From NCBI RefSeq assembly GCF_030272615.1, contig NC_081410.1, positions 118,613,140 to 118,677,139 of the forward strand: a stretch of 64,000 nucleotides of DNA, written 5' to 3'. Shown one piece after another: positions 21,466 through 33,894 of the stretch. Numbering within the stretch: the stretch's first letter is position 1; each line of letters starts with the position of its first letter. Source of the DNA: Cryptomeria japonica (lineage: Eukaryota; Streptophyta; Pinopsida; Cupressales; Cupressaceae). The notes beneath the pieces are model-generated. The model was not told where the DNA came from, searched no databases, and saw only the letters and a program-made list of their open reading frames with translations. A program made the translations under genes and the position numbers.

Positions 21466-24193
21466 ATGGAGCTAAGTGGGCAAGTGGCTTCGTCACCGTT
21501 CAGTGCAATGGAACAACTAAAATGTGTAAAATCTGAGGAAGAGGTTGAAAAACAAAAATCAACCAAAGGAGGATGGAAAATAATGCCATTCATTCTAGGT
21601 AGGAGATGAGCTCTTCTTTTTCTGTACTGTAGGTATTGTTTTTCTGTGATCAATTGTACGGTATGATTAGATTCTTATTTCTTTGTGGCCCATCAGAAAA
21701 AAATATACAGCCTCTATATTATACTCAACATCCTAACTAAACAGCACAACTTAAGAAGAGAGACAAACGTCAGAACTTAATCATATCATATGATTGATCT
21801 AATCTGAAGAATACTGTAATTTGCTGTATTGTTTTCACTTGAATAAATAGAAAATATTGTTTCCAATACCAGCATAGTGAAGACGGTCTTATAACCTGGC
21901 AGGAAACCAGAGTTGTGCAAATCTGGCATTGACTAGTTTACATGCAAACTTGGTGGTGTTTTTGACTAGTGAATATCATACGGATGAGCTTACAGCTGCA
22001 AAAATTGCTACTATATGGGGTGGAACGAACCTTTTATCACCCCTAGTGGGTGCTTTTATAGCAGATTCATATCTGGGAAGGTTTTGGGCCATTGTCCTTT
22101 CCTCCATCGCATACGTACTGGTAGGAGAACTATACTCACAGTCCAATTCATTAGTGCTATTCTACTACTTCTATATGGTTTGAGATTTTAAAAGAGACAA
22201 TTCTTTGTATTATGAGGACGAGGTGTAATAAACAATATCTTCTTGTTGTTTAGTAATCTTGTAATTCTTAGATGGGGAGAAGTTCCCAATTCACGTTATA
22301 TAAAGATGTTCTTAGTTGGGGAGAAGTTCCCAATTCACGTTATATAAAGATGCTTCACATTTATGTATTTCAACTTTTTTCCTCAAATAAAAATGGGGTT
22401 GATCCAAACATTTATTCTCTTCATTTTGAAACCTGATCTTATTATAAATAGAAGAGCCTACAACCTTATTTGTATCTAATATATTCTTGTAAACAAATAT
22501 TACCCTTACCTAAATTTACATTTTCTTCAATGTAAAATTATAGATTACAATCAATAGATCTTTTACATACTTCAAGCTTCAAAGCATATTTGATTAGGTT
22601 TACGGATCTCTTCGCTCCACTAATCTTTGAGAAAGGAACAATAAATAGTTAAAAATCTATTTCATGGCTTCATTCTAAAGAGATGAGTTGTTTTGAAGCA
22701 TTAAATATATTTCTTACAATTGTTTTGAAGTATACAAATGTTCATCTAAGGTTTATTGATGCAGGCAATGAGTTTTCTCACTCTCATATATTTTTATCCT
22801 ATATTAAGGGAATCAATTGCTGGAAGTTTATTGTTATCTACCTTCTTGGGATTGATGGTTTTGGGGTCTTGTGGTATGAAGTCATCCACATGGGCCTTTG
22901 GTGCGGAGCAATTTGAGAACAAGGATGATGGGGCAAGGAAAAAACAACAAAGGTTCTTTAATTGGTATTACTGTATAGCTACCATATCTATCATGTTGGG
23001 CTTAACTTTCCTTGTTTATGTACAAAGCAGCGTAAGCTAGAGCTTAGGATTTGGCATGGCTACCATCTTGATGATTATTTCCACAGGATTCTTCCTGATG
23101 GGTACAAAGCACTATGTTATACTAACTCCAGAGGGCAGTGCCTTGACAGAATATGCTCAAGTGATTGTCGCATCTTTTAGAAATAGAAATCTCACAGTCC
23201 CTTCTAATCCAAAAGAATTTTATGGTACCCATTTGCAGAAAGGAGAACTACAAATCTCTATTTGACAAACCAATTCAAGTATGCACCTTTTCTAATCTTT
23301 ATTTATCATATGATAATTATTGTTAAACAATAAACAACTCTAATCTCTCTCTCTCTCGCTTCAGGTTTTTGAACAAAGCAGCAATTATAAAGAAAGAAGA
23401 CTTTGAAGAAAATGGCTCAGAACCCAGTCCCTGGAAGCTTTGCACAGTGAAGAAGATCCAAGAGCTAAAGTCAGTGATAAATGTATTGCCTATTTGGAGC
23501 ACTGGAATAGTAGCATCCTTCATTTTAATGGGTACTTCACACACATATATGGTATACCAGGCACAACACATGAACAGAAATCTGGGCAGCTTGAAGGTAC
23601 CTGCATCATCATACAGCATATTTTCCATGTTGGCCACATCCATATCGCTACCCTTCCATGACAGAATTCTCCCTTCTTTCTTCTGTCGCTTAAGAAAGAA
23701 GAGTGAGGGAATTTCTGTAATGGAAAGGATTGGAATAGGGCTTATTGTTTCTGTGCAAGCCATGACAGTTGCAGCATTGGTAGAAGTTAAACGAAAACGA
23801 AGCAGCAAGATTTCTGCCTTTTGGCTTGCTCCACAGTATACTTTGATAGGCTTGGCAGAGGCATTTTACGCCATTGGATTGATTGAATTCTTTTATGACC
23901 AGTTCCCCAAGAACTTGACAAGTACAGCTGGGGCTTTGATCTTGTGCGGCATGGGGATTGGGTTGTTGCTCAACAGTGTTGTTTTCACTCTTGTGCACAA
24001 GTTCACTGGGAAGAATGGTAAAAAGGCTTGGCTGCCTCAGGACCTTGATCAAGGTCATCTTGAATATTATTTCTGCTTTTCTGCAGGACTTGGTGTTTTG
24101 AATTTCCTGTACTTTCTTGTATGCGCCAAGGGTGTAAAAAATAGAGATTCTTGGGAAGAAAATAAGGGAGGCAAGATGGTACCTTCAGCTTAA
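21466..24193 (+). pseudogene. NPF-family transporter, copy 2, disabled
   Basis: Same four exons as copy 1: 21466-21598, 21903-22120, 22765-23278 and 23365-24193, all with GT-AG borders. Introns are 304, 644 and 86 bp. Two lesions break it. TAG at 23038-23040 replaces Trp209 of copy 1. One base is missing near 23245-23255, before the conserved NLYLT stretch, which shifts the frame ahead of the exon 3 end. Exon 4 is otherwise fully open (QELKSVINVLPIWSTGIVAS to the stop). The helix-1 motif is even more degenerate than in copy 1, reading GNQSCANLAL with Q in place of the first E. The frame is open upstream of the chosen ATG for another 33 codons. The ATG was chosen by homology to copy 1. A 14.8-kb transposon begins 53 bp after the stop codon. 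Confidence 0.85.
22268..22355. repeat. 44-bp tandem duplication in intron 2 of NPF copy 2
   Basis: GGGGAGAAGTTCCCAATTCA followed by CGTTATATAAAGATG occurs twice, back to back. Confidence 0.9.
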
Positions 24194-24237
24194 TGTGGTT
24201 GATGTTGGAATTAGATGGACGACTGCACTTTGATGAT

Positions 24238-24246
24238 AAAATTAAA
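24238..24246. repeat. 9-bp target-site duplication AAAATTAAA, left copy
   Basis: Directly before the left terminus GGACGCATC. The same nine bases directly follow the right terminus at 39027-39035. The downstream flank of NPF copy 3 (about 43605-43640, GATAAACTGAATGTCACATC) resembles the site with the element removed. Confidence 0.85.
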
Positions 24247-24414
24247 GGACGCATCTATTCTGGCTCCAAAAGTGACCTGTCGTACAAACAACATGCATCC
24301 AGAGTCCATTGACATACATCCCTCCCATGCCCTCCCATAATGTGATGAGTCACGTTCTGGGACCCACCATCAGGGTGATCTGGAGGCATGTTGTCGTTTT
24401 CCGGTTGACAGAAA
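24247..24414 (+). repeat. Left terminal inverted repeat
   Basis: About 168 bp and imperfect against 38879-39026. Also similar to the 180 bases before 2379 on the opposite strand. Confidence 0.8.
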
Positions 24415-24639
24415 GGCTTAACGAATGCACTCGAAGCGTTGACCATTTAGAGTGGTTGGTGTGGGCCCCTCTGACCCATCTGCTTCACCGTTACCGGTTA
24501 CCATTTCCGTCATCCGTAATCTCGCTCAAAGTTTGATTTTTTCAAACTCTTTTCTCCCGCTCGTAAGCCAAAATGGGATCTTTCAAACTAAATTAATATT
24601 CCCCCCATTATTAGAAAGAAAGTAGTCACTTCGTTTGTG

Positions 24640-24960
24640 CCACGCAGCCCACGAATCAGTGAAAGCGACTAACACGCTATGTTAGTCGAATTCATTGTTT
24701 CGCGAGGAAAAAGAAATGGCGGCCATGCAGTCCGCGAATCAGCGAAAGCGACTAACATGCCATGTTAGTCTAATTCACAAGTTTCGTAGGGCAAAAGAAA
24801 ATGGCGGCCACGCAACCCACAAATCAGTGAAATCTACTAACACGCTATGTTAGTCGAATTCGTTGTTTCGCGGGGCAAAAGGAAATGGCGGCCACGCAGT
24901 CTGTGAATCAGCGAAAGTGACTAACACGCTATGTTAGTCAAATCTTCCATCAACACACTA
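24640..24960 (+). repeat. 84-bp tandem array, four units
   Basis: The inverted repeat GACTAACA-N5-TGTTAGTC starts at 24667, 24750, 24835 (first base changed) and 24919, a period of 83-85 bp. Between them lie GTTTCGCGGGGCAAAAG and GCGGCCACGCAG..GCGAATCAGCGAAA. The array is GC-richer than its surroundings and has CpG sites. Confidence 0.9.
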
Positions 24961-24982
24961 TGTGCCTAAACAATGTTCCATG

Positions 24983-25024
<42 letters not shown>

Positions 25025-25146
25025 CTTTCTTTCTTAAGTCTCTCTCCCTCTCTGCCTCTATCTCTCTATCTCACTCTCCTCCTCTATCAAGTGTATCTTT
25101 TTCCCACTCTCTCCCTACCTCCCCCCCTCCCTTTCTCTTTTTCACT

Positions 25147-25148
<2 letters not shown>

Positions 25149-25216
<68 letters not shown>
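25149..25216. repeat. (CT)n microsatellite
   Basis: Uninterrupted CT run. Similar runs in the element are near 24991-25016, 29083-29134 and 35809-35915 (CT), and 26844-26912 and 31310-31362 (GA). They pair across the palindrome arms. Confidence 0.95.
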
Positions 25217-25218
<2 letters not shown>

Positions 25219-26026
25219 ATTCTTTATCTCTAAAGTCTCTCCCTCTCATCCTCTCTATCTCACTCTCCCCTTCTCTCAGGTGTATCTCTCTCTTACTCTC
25301 TCCCTCTCTCCTCCCCCTCCCTCTCTCCCTTTCTCATTAACTCTCTTTCTCACTCTCTCCCTCTCTCCCTCTCTTTGCACCAATTAGGGTGACCTCCAAT
25401 GGTTAAATTGAGACACCAAGATCCAAAATCACCAAGAAGGGGAAGTGCACTAACATATTTAAATTGAGACAACCTATGACCCCTTAGGACTCCATATGAC
25501 ATCTTATATATCGTTACAAGTCATATGGTGTCCTATGACCCCGTAGGACACATGCATGGATCCCTAGGATACCATATGAACCCTAAGAATACCGTATGTC
25601 CCTAGAGAGGGAGAGAGGGGTAGGAGATTGAGGGAATGGGAGAGAGACACACCTAATAGAGGAGGAGAGTGAGATAGAGAGATAGATACTGAGAGGGAGA
25701 GACAAGAGATAAATGAGACAAAGAGAGATGGAGAGAAAGAGGAGGGGAGACCGAGATAGAGAAAACATAATATTGATGAATCAACACCTTGAGGTCAACA
25801 TAATTTGTATTCTGATGATGTTTCAAAATCATTGATGAGTTATTATAGATGTATCTTCTTCTTCATCAATAACATACAAAGGTAGCTCATTAAACAAAAC
25901 AAGCATTATCTCATCATATTGCTCAATATAACTAGGTAACTCATTAAACAAAACAATCAAAAACTTGTTATCAACACTTTTTCCTTGCTCTTTAACCTAT
26001 TGTTCTATATCATCATGCATATCATT

Positions 26027-26248
26027 TTATTGCAATAAATTTAATTTTTCTATTTCTACATCATTTGCAGGTGTATTGACAAAAGATAACTTTGTTTCTA
26101 CCTCAAAAAAGTCTCTCTTTTGTTCAACAAAATAGCTCTTTAGATATATAATAGGACCTCTTGGACAAAGGAAAATGATGCTAGGGCATGAAAGTTGATT
26201 TGCAAAAGGACTTTGATAAGATTTGAGGGTTCCTTGAGGTGGAGACAT
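26027..26248 (-). other. Short ORF in left arm, mirrored in right arm, function unknown
   Basis: 73 residues, MSPPQGTLKSYQSPFANQLS and onwards to EIEKLNLLQ. The mirror copy at 29783-30004 (+) differs by a single residue (L to P at position 8). Beyond the stop the mirror DNA still looks partly coding (IVLFNELPSYIEKYDEIMLV), so this is probably the remnant of a longer acquired gene. I do not recognise it. Confidence 0.4.
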
Positions 26249-26855
26249 CTCTTTAAAGGGTTTCTCTAGGGGAATGATGACCTAGTTTTCTACATACATT
26301 TAACATCTTACATACGTTGAAAGCTTCTAAATCTTGGGATTTCAACTTTAGAAGAATCACTTGAAGGTTGAATCTCTAGTCTCTTCTTCTCTTTCCATCA
26401 ACCTCTCTCTCTCTCTAAACCCTTCCCTTCCTCCACCCCTCTCTCTCACCTGGGATCTTTCTCTAGTCTCATACTCATTTTCCATCCCTTCCTCCCTCTC
26501 ATTTAGTGTCTATCTCTCTCTCTTATGTCTCTCTCTCTTAGGTTAGGCTTGGGAGGGAGAGAGGGAGAGAGAAGAGAGGATGGAAGGAGAGAGGGAAAGA
26601 GAGGGTGAGAAGGAGAGATACTTGAGATAAAAAGAGAAAGGGAATGGGAGAGAAAGAAAGAGTGTTAGAGGGAAAGAGAGATACTTGAGAGAAAAAGGGA
26701 GAGAGGGAGAGAGGGAAAGAATGTGAGAGAGAGGCACTTGAGAGAGGGGGAGGGAAATAATGGGAAGGAGAGAGGGCGAGGGAAGAGAGAGGATGGGGGA
26801 GGGAGAGAGGGAAAGATGAACATAATAGGAAAGAGAGACACCTAAGAGAGAGGGG

Positions 26856-26917
<62 letters not shown>

Positions 26918-27194
26918 AATGGGAGAGAGAGGGAGAGAGATGGATGGGGAGGAAGGGAGAGAGGGAAAGAATGGAGAGAATGGAAAGAATGGGAGAGAGA
27001 CACCTACGAGAGAGGGAGAGAGAGATAGAGAAAGGGAAAGGGAGGGATAGGGAGAGATGGAAAGAGAGAGAGGAATATAATGAGAGAAAGAGAGAGATAC
27101 CTAAGGGAGGGGGAGTGAGAGAGATAGAGATAGAGGGTGAGAGGGAGAAGGGGGTTGGGAGGGAGAGAGGTAAAAAGAGTTAGAGGGAAAGAGA

Positions 27195-28960
27195 TAGAGA
27201 CCATATGGTATCCTAAGGGGTCATATGGTGTTCTACAACCCCTTAGGACACCATATGTCTCCTTAGGACACCATATGGTGTCGTTATTGGTCGTATTGTG
27301 TCCTAAGGGGTCATATGGTGTTCTATGACCCCTTAGTACACCATATAACCCCTTAGGTGTTGTTAGGGGTCATATTGTGTCCTAACGGGTCAGATAGTGT
27401 CTTATGACCCCTTAGGACACCAAATAGTGTTGTTATGTGTCATATGGTGTCCTAAGGGGTCATATGGGGTCCTATGACCCCTTAGGACACCATATGACCC
27501 CTTAGGACACCATGTGGTGTCATTAGGGGTCGTATGGTGTCCTAAAGGGTCATATGGTGTCCTATGACCCCTCAGGACACCATATGACCCCTCAGGACTC
27601 CATATGGTGTCGTTATGGGTCATATGGTGTCCTAAAAGGTCATATAGTGTTCTATGACCCCTTAGGACACCATTTGGTGTCATTATATGGTGTCCTAAGG
27701 GGTCATATGGTGTTCTATGACCTCTTAGGAGACCATATGACCCCTTAGGAAACCACATGGTGTTGTTATGGTTCATATGGTGTCTTAAGGGTTCATATAG
27801 TGTCCTATGACCCCTTCGGACACCATATGACCCCTTATGTGTCATTAGGGTCATATGGTCTCCTATGACCCCTTAGGACACCATATGACCCCTTAGGACT
27901 CCATATGGTGTCGTTATGAGTTTTATGGTGTCCTAAGAGGTCATATGGTGTTCTATGATCCTTTAGGACACCATTTGGTGTCGTTATGGATCATATGGTA
28001 TACTAAGGGGTCATATGGTGTCCTAAGGGGTCATCTGGTGTCCTAAGGTGTTGTAGAACACCATATGACCCCTTAAGACACCATATGACCCATAACGACA
28101 CCATATGGACTCCTAAGGGGTTATATGGTGTCCTACGGGATCATAGAACACCATATGACCCCTTAGGACACCATATGACCCATAATGACACCTAAGGGGT
28201 CATATGGAGTCCTAAGGGGACATAAGACACCATAAGACCCCTTAGTATACCATACGATCCATAACAACACCAAATGGTGTCCTAAAGGATCATAGAACAC
28301 CATATGACCTATTAGGAAACCATAAAACTCATAACGACACCATATGGAGTCCTAAGGGGTCATAAGGTGTCCTAAGGGGTCATAGGAGACCATATGACCC
28401 TAATGACACATAAGGGGTCATACGGTGTCCGAAGGGGTCATAGGACACCATATGAACCATAAAAACACCATATAATGACACCAAATGGTGTCCTAAGGGG
28501 TTCTATGGTGTCCTAAGGGATCATAGAACACTATATGACCTCTTAGGACACCATATGACCCATAACGACACCATATGGAGTCCTGAGGGGTCATAGGACA
28601 CCATATGACCCTTTAGGACATCATACGACCCCTAACGACACCACATGGTGTCCTAAGGGGTCATATGGTGTCCTAAGGGGTCATAAGACCCCATATGAAC
28701 CCTTAGGACACCATATGACACATAACAACACCATTTGGTGTCCTAAGGGGTCATAAGACACTATCTGACCCGTTAGGACACAATATGACCCCTAACAACA
28801 CCTAAGGGGTTATATGGTGTACTAAGGGATCATAGAACACCATATGACCCCTTAGGACACAATAAGACCAATAACGACACCATATGGTGTCCTAAGGAGT
28901 CATATGGTGTCCTGAGGGGTCGTAAAACACCATATGACCCTTAGGATACCATATGGTCTC
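27195..28960. repeat. Central array of ATGACCCCTTAGGACACC words in both orientations
   Basis: The word ATGACCCCTTAGGACACC and its complement GGTGTCCTAAGGGGTCAT alternate for about 1.75 kb, linked by CATATG palindromes and a variant GGTGTCGTTATGGGTCGTAT. The array straddles the axis of the large inverted repeat near 28.08 kb. The same words recur at 25480-25610, 30430-30660 and 34660-35370. Frames of RGHRTPYDPLGHH type read through it are artefacts of the repeat. Confidence 0.9.
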
Positions 28961-29081
28961 TATCTCTTTCCCTCTAGCTCTTTTTACCTCTCTCCCTCCC
29001 AACCCCCTTCTCCCTCTCACCGGCTATCTCTATCTCTCTCACTCCCCCTCCCTTAGGTGTCTATCTCTTTCTCTCTTTCTC

Positions 29082-29138
<57 letters not shown>

Positions 29139-31308
29139 CCCCCCTTTCCCTTTCTCTATCTCTCTCTCCCTCTCTCATAGGTGTCTCTCTCCCATTCTTT
29201 CCATTCTCTCCATTCTTTCCCTCTCTCCCTCCCTCCTCCATCCTCTCTCTTCCCTCACCCCCTCTCCTTCCCATTATTTCCCTCCCCCTCTCTCAAGTGT
29301 CTCTCTCTCACATTCTTTCCCTCTCTCCCTCTCTCCCTTTCTCTCTCAAGTCTCTCTCTTTCCCTCTAACACTCTTTCTTTTTGTCCCATTCCCTTTCTC
29401 TTTCTCTCTCAAGTATCTCTCCTTCTCACCCTCTCTTTCCCTCTCTCCCTCCATCCTTTCTTCTCTCTCCCTACCAAGCCTAACCTAAGAGAGAGAGATA
29501 GATACTAAGTGAGAGGGAGGAAGGGATAGAAAATGAGTATGAGACTAGAGAAAGATCCCAAGTGAGAGAGAGGGGTGGAGGAAGGGAAGGGTTTAGAGAG
29601 AGAGAGGTTGATGGAAAGAGAAGAAGAGACTAGAGATTCAGCCTTCAAGTGAAGCCTATTCAACCTTCAAGTGATTCTTCTAAAGTTGAAATCCCAAGAT
29701 TTAGAAGCTTTCAACGCATGCAAGATGTTAAATGTATGTAGAAAACTAGGTCATCATTCCCCAAGAGAAACCCTTTAAAGAGATGTCTCCACCTCAAGGA
29801 ACCCCCAAATCTTATCAAAGTCCTTTTGCAAATCAACTTTCATGCCCTAGCATCATTTTCCTTTGTCCAAGAGGTCCTATTATATATCTAAAGAGCTATT
29901 TTGTTGAACAAAAGAGAGACTTTTTTGAGGTAGAAACAAAGTTATCTTTTGTCAATACACCTGCAAATGATGTAGAAATAGAAAAATTAAATTTATTACA
30001 ATAAAATGATATGTATGATGATATAGAACAATAGGTTAAAGAGCAAGAAAAAAGTGTTGATAACAAGTTTTTGATTGTTTTGTTTAATGAGTTACCTAGT
30101 TATATTGAGAAATATGATGAGATAATGCTTGTTTTGTTTAATGAGCTACCTTTGTATGTTATTGATGAAGAAGAAGATACATCTATAATAACTCATCAAT
30201 GATTTTGAAACATCATCAGAATACAAATTATGTTGACCTCGAGGTGTTGATTCATCAATATTATGTTTTCTCTATCTCGGTCTCCCCTCCTCTCTCTCTC
30301 CAGCTCTCTTTCTCTCATTTATCTCTTCTCTCTCCCTCTCTTTATCTATCTCTCTATCTCACTCTCCTCCTCTATTAGGTGTGTCTCTCTCCCATTCCCT
30401 TGCTCTCCTACCCCTCTCTCCCTCTCTAGAGCCATATAGTATTCTTAGGGTTCATATGGTATCCTAGGGATCCATGCATGTGTCCTATGGGGTCATAGGA
30501 CACCATATGAGTCCTTAGGACACCATATGACTTGTCACGATAAATAAGATGTCATATGGAGTCCTAAGGGGTCATAGGTTGTCCTAAGGGGTCATAGGAC
30601 ACTATATGATCCCTTAGCACACAATAGGACCTATAACAACACCAAATAGTGTCCTAAGGGGTATAGATAATGAGATAGAGGTAGAGAGATATAGATAGAA
30701 CAAAGAGAGGAACACAGAGATCGAGAGAGGTGGAAAGGAGATTTATAGAGAGATAGAAATAAGGAGTGTGTGTATGAGTGAGAGAGATAGTGAAGTGTTG
30801 TAACTTGTAACCTAGCACAATTTACACAACTTTATGTGCCCCTACTTTCATGTGTCCCATCTTAGCTCTCACCCGAGTCCATTTCAAGCCTTTTTACCTC
30901 AAAACTAATGTCATCTTTCTGCACGGTAATCTAAACCCTAACATTGAGTTGTTTGCTCTTCATTTCTCATTTATTTGCCCTATTTTCGATGAACAGGTGC
31001 ACTCGAGGCACCCTTTTCTGTATAGGGGTGCCCAGGGCATCCTTGCCTTCCTTAAAAAAGACATATTTAAATATGTTAGTGCACTTCCCCATCTTGGTGA
31101 TTTTGGATCTTGGTGTCTCAATTTAACCATTGGAGGTCACCCTAATTGGTGCAAAGAGAGGGAGAGAGGGAGAGAGTGAGAAAGAGAGGTAATGAGAAAG
31201 GGAGAGAGGGAGGGGGAGTAGACAGGGAGAGAATAAGAGAGAGATACACCTGAGAGAAGGGGAGAGTGAGATAGAGAGGATGCGGGAGAGACTTTAGAGA
31301 TAAAGAAC

Positions 31309-31369
<61 letters not shown>

Positions 31370-31527
31370 GGGGAGGTAGGGAGAGAGTGGGAAAGAGATA
31401 CACTTGACAAAGGAGGAGAGTGAGATAGAGAGATAGAGGCAGAGAGGGAGAGAGACTTAAGTCAGAAAGAATGGGAGAGAGAGGGAAAGAGAGGGAGAGA
31501 AGATTCATGGAACATTGTTTAGGCACA
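28081..31527. repeat. Right arm of the 6.5-kb inverted repeat
   Basis: Complement of 24961-28080 apart from repeat-length differences and the extra 450 bp at about 30.6-31.07 kb. Paired landmarks are 27201/28956, 26027/30004, 26248/29783 and 24961/31527. Confidence 0.85.
29783..30004 (+). other. Short ORF in right arm, mirror of 26027-26248
   Basis: MSPPQGTPKSYQSPF... to EIEKLNLLQ, then a stop and more acidic coding-like sequence to about 30200 with a repeated VLFNELP. Function unknown. Confidence 0.4.
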
Positions 31528-31534
31528 TAGCGTG

Positions 31535-31880
31535 TTGATGGAAGATTCAACTAACATAGCGTGTTAGTTGCTTTCACTGATTCACGGACTGCGTGGCTGC
31601 CATTTCCTTTTGCCCCGCAAAATAGCGAATTCGACTAACATAGCATGTTAGTAACTTTCGCTGATTCATGGGCTGTGTGACTGCCATTTTATTTTGCCTT
31701 GCAAAACTTGTGAATTCGACTAACATGGCATGTTAGTCACTTTCGCTGATTCGCGGGCTGCGTGGCCGCCATTTATTTTTCCTCGCAAAATAGCGAATTC
31801 GACTAACATGGCGTGTTAGTCGCTTTCGCTGATTCACGGACTGTGTGGCCACCATTTCTTTTTGCCTTGCAAAACATCCT
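31535..31880 (-). repeat. 84-bp array, mirror of 24640-24960
   Basis: Units of the GACTAACA/TGTTAGT inverted repeat near 31549, 31633, 31717 and 31799, opposite in orientation to the left array. The large palindrome therefore extends outward into the arrays. Confidence 0.85.
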
Positions 31881-33730
31881 AGTCTAATATGTCGGGCCCA
31901 CCATCCTTTCTCTGCTTCGCAAAAGATAAACTCCACGCTATTTCGCCCACCAAAATAACGCAGACCGTCGGATCCTTTTCAAGATGCACCTTCTTTACTT
32001 TCCACGTCATCCTACATCGAGGAAGCCTACGTCGATAAGACCGAAACAACCCAAAAGTGACTAACACTCTATGTTAGTTGAATTCATTGTTTCGTGGTCC
32101 AAAAGGAAATGGCAGCCACGTAGTTTGCGAATTAGCGAAAGTGACTAACATGCTATATTAGTCGAATTTGTTGTTTCGTGAGGCAAAAGGAAATGGTGGA
32201 CACACAGTCTGTGAATCAGCGAAAGCGACTAACATGCCATGTTAGTCAAATTCGCTGTTTCGCGGGGCAAAAGGAAATGGCGGCCACGTAGCCCGCGAAT
32301 CAGCGAAAGCCCTTTATTGTCATCCGGATAACATACACTATCGGCAATGAGGAAAAAATGTCATCCTGATACCCGATGGGGCTATCGGTGGAGCTCTTGC
32401 CAATAACCGATGGATTCATGTCTTCATAGCGGTGACATCGGGTTATCGGGAGGTCCCCATTTATGTTACCCCGATACGCGTGTTAGTCCCTCCGTACTGC
32501 CTAATCTACCAGGCCCACCATCCTTTCGTTGCTTCGCGAAAGATAAACTCCACCCTATTTCGCCCACCAAAATAACGTACACCGTCGGATCCTTTTCAAG
32601 ATGCACCTTCTTTACTTTCCACGTCATCCTACATCGAAGAAGCCTACAGCTATAAGACCGAAACAACCCGAAAGTGACTAACACGCTATGTTAGTCAAAT
32701 TCGTTGTTTCACGGTCCAAAAGGAAATGGCGGCCACGTAGTCTGCGAATCAACGAAAGTGACTAACATGCTATGTTAGTCGAATTTGTTGTTTCATGAGG
32801 CAAAAGGAAACGGTGGCCACACAGTCTACAAATCAGCGAAAGCGACTAACACGCCATGTTAGTCGAATTCGTTGTTTCATGGGGCAAAAGGAAATGGCGG
32901 CCACACAGCCCACGAATCAGCGAAAGCCCTTTATTGTCATTGGGATAACATACACTATCGGCAATGAGGAAAAAATGTCATCCCGATACCCGATGGGGCT
33001 ATCAGTGGAGCTCTTGTCGATAACCGATGGAGTCATGTCTTCATAACGGTGACATCGGGTTATTGGGAGGTCCCAATTTATGTTACCCCCGATACCCGAT
33101 ACCTCGATACGCGTGTTAGTCCTCCGTACTGCCTAATCTGTCGGGCCCACCATCCTTTCCCTGCTCCGCAAAAGATAAACTCCATGCTATTTCACCCACT
33201 GAAATAACGCAGACCGTCGGATCCTTTTCAAGATGCACCTTCTTTACTTTCCACATCATCCTACATCGGGGAAGCCTACATTGATAAGACCGAAACAACC
33301 CAAAAGCGACTAACACGCTATGTTAGTCGAATTCGTTGTTTCGCGGTCCAAAAGGAAATGGTGGCCACGTAGTCTACGAATCAGCAAAAGTGACTAACAC
33401 GCTATGTTAGTCGAATTTGTTGTTTCGTGAGGCAAAAGGAAATGGTGGCCACACAGTCTGTGAATCAGCGAAAGCGACTAACACGCCATGTTAGTCGAAT
33501 TCGCTGTTTCGCGAGGCAAAAGGAAATGGCAGCCACACAGCCTGCGAATCAGCGAAAGCCCTTTATTGTCATCGGGATAACATACACTATCGGCAATGAG
33601 GAAAAAATGTCATCCCGATACCCGATGGGGCTATCGGTGGAGCTCTTGCCGATAACCGATGGAGTCATGTCTTCATAGCGGTGACATCGGGTTATCGGGA
33701 GGTCCCAATTTATGTTACCCCGATACTCGA
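31881..33730. repeat. 620-630-bp tandem repeat, about three units
   Basis: The landmark GCCCACCATCC recurs at about 31896, 32513 and 33145. The landmark CTTTATTGTCAT recurs at about 32311, 32930 and 33560. Each unit holds two or three 84-bp units, a CGTCGGATCCTTTTCAAGAT block and a block of CCGATA / TATCGG words such as GCCGATAACCGATGG. Short frames here (for example 32466-32684, -) repeat with the unit and are not considered genes. Confidence 0.88.
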
Positions 33731-33894
33731 TGCACTAAATGGAGAAGGGGACTCTATCAGAGAGACTCTCTTCGATAAAGTGATACCAAGCAAGAAGGGG
33801 AGTCAGACTCATTGGGATAACATACATTGTCGGGGAGATGCATTTTGAGTTATCCCAATGCCCAATGAGGAAGATGAGCTCGGCACAAATGAAG

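Larger units (their letters stand above)
24961..28080. repeat. Left arm of the 6.5-kb inverted repeat
   Basis: Begins TGTGCCTAAACAATGTTCCA, whose complement closes the right arm at 31527. Inside are CT-rich blocks, a 74-codon frame on the - strand (26027-26248, starting MSPPQGTLKSYQSPF), GA-rich blocks and half of the central word array. The right arm carries about 450 bp (roughly 30.6-31.07 kb) that this arm lacks. Confidence 0.85.

Noticed and set aside
23323-23808. 161-codon - strand frame opposite NPF copy 2 exon 4 (similar shadows at 16373-16829)
   Set aside because: Lies entirely antisense to conserved NPF exon sequence; a shadow of the real gene.
24962-25387. Long Ser/Leu frames through CT-rich DNA (also 29057-29488, 35511-36084, 46998-47189 and similar)
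   Set aside because: They are translations of CT/GA microsatellites; open only because the dinucleotide lacks stops.
27402-27854. 150-codon frame of RGHRTPYDPLGHH repeats
   Set aside because: By-product of the ATGACCCCTTAGGACACC array; several frames on both strands give similar output.
32466-33316. Repeated - strand frames MLVTFGLFRSYSCRLLRC and similar
   Set aside because: They recur with the 620-630-bp unit, differ by frame-neutral and non-neutral changes, and match no family.
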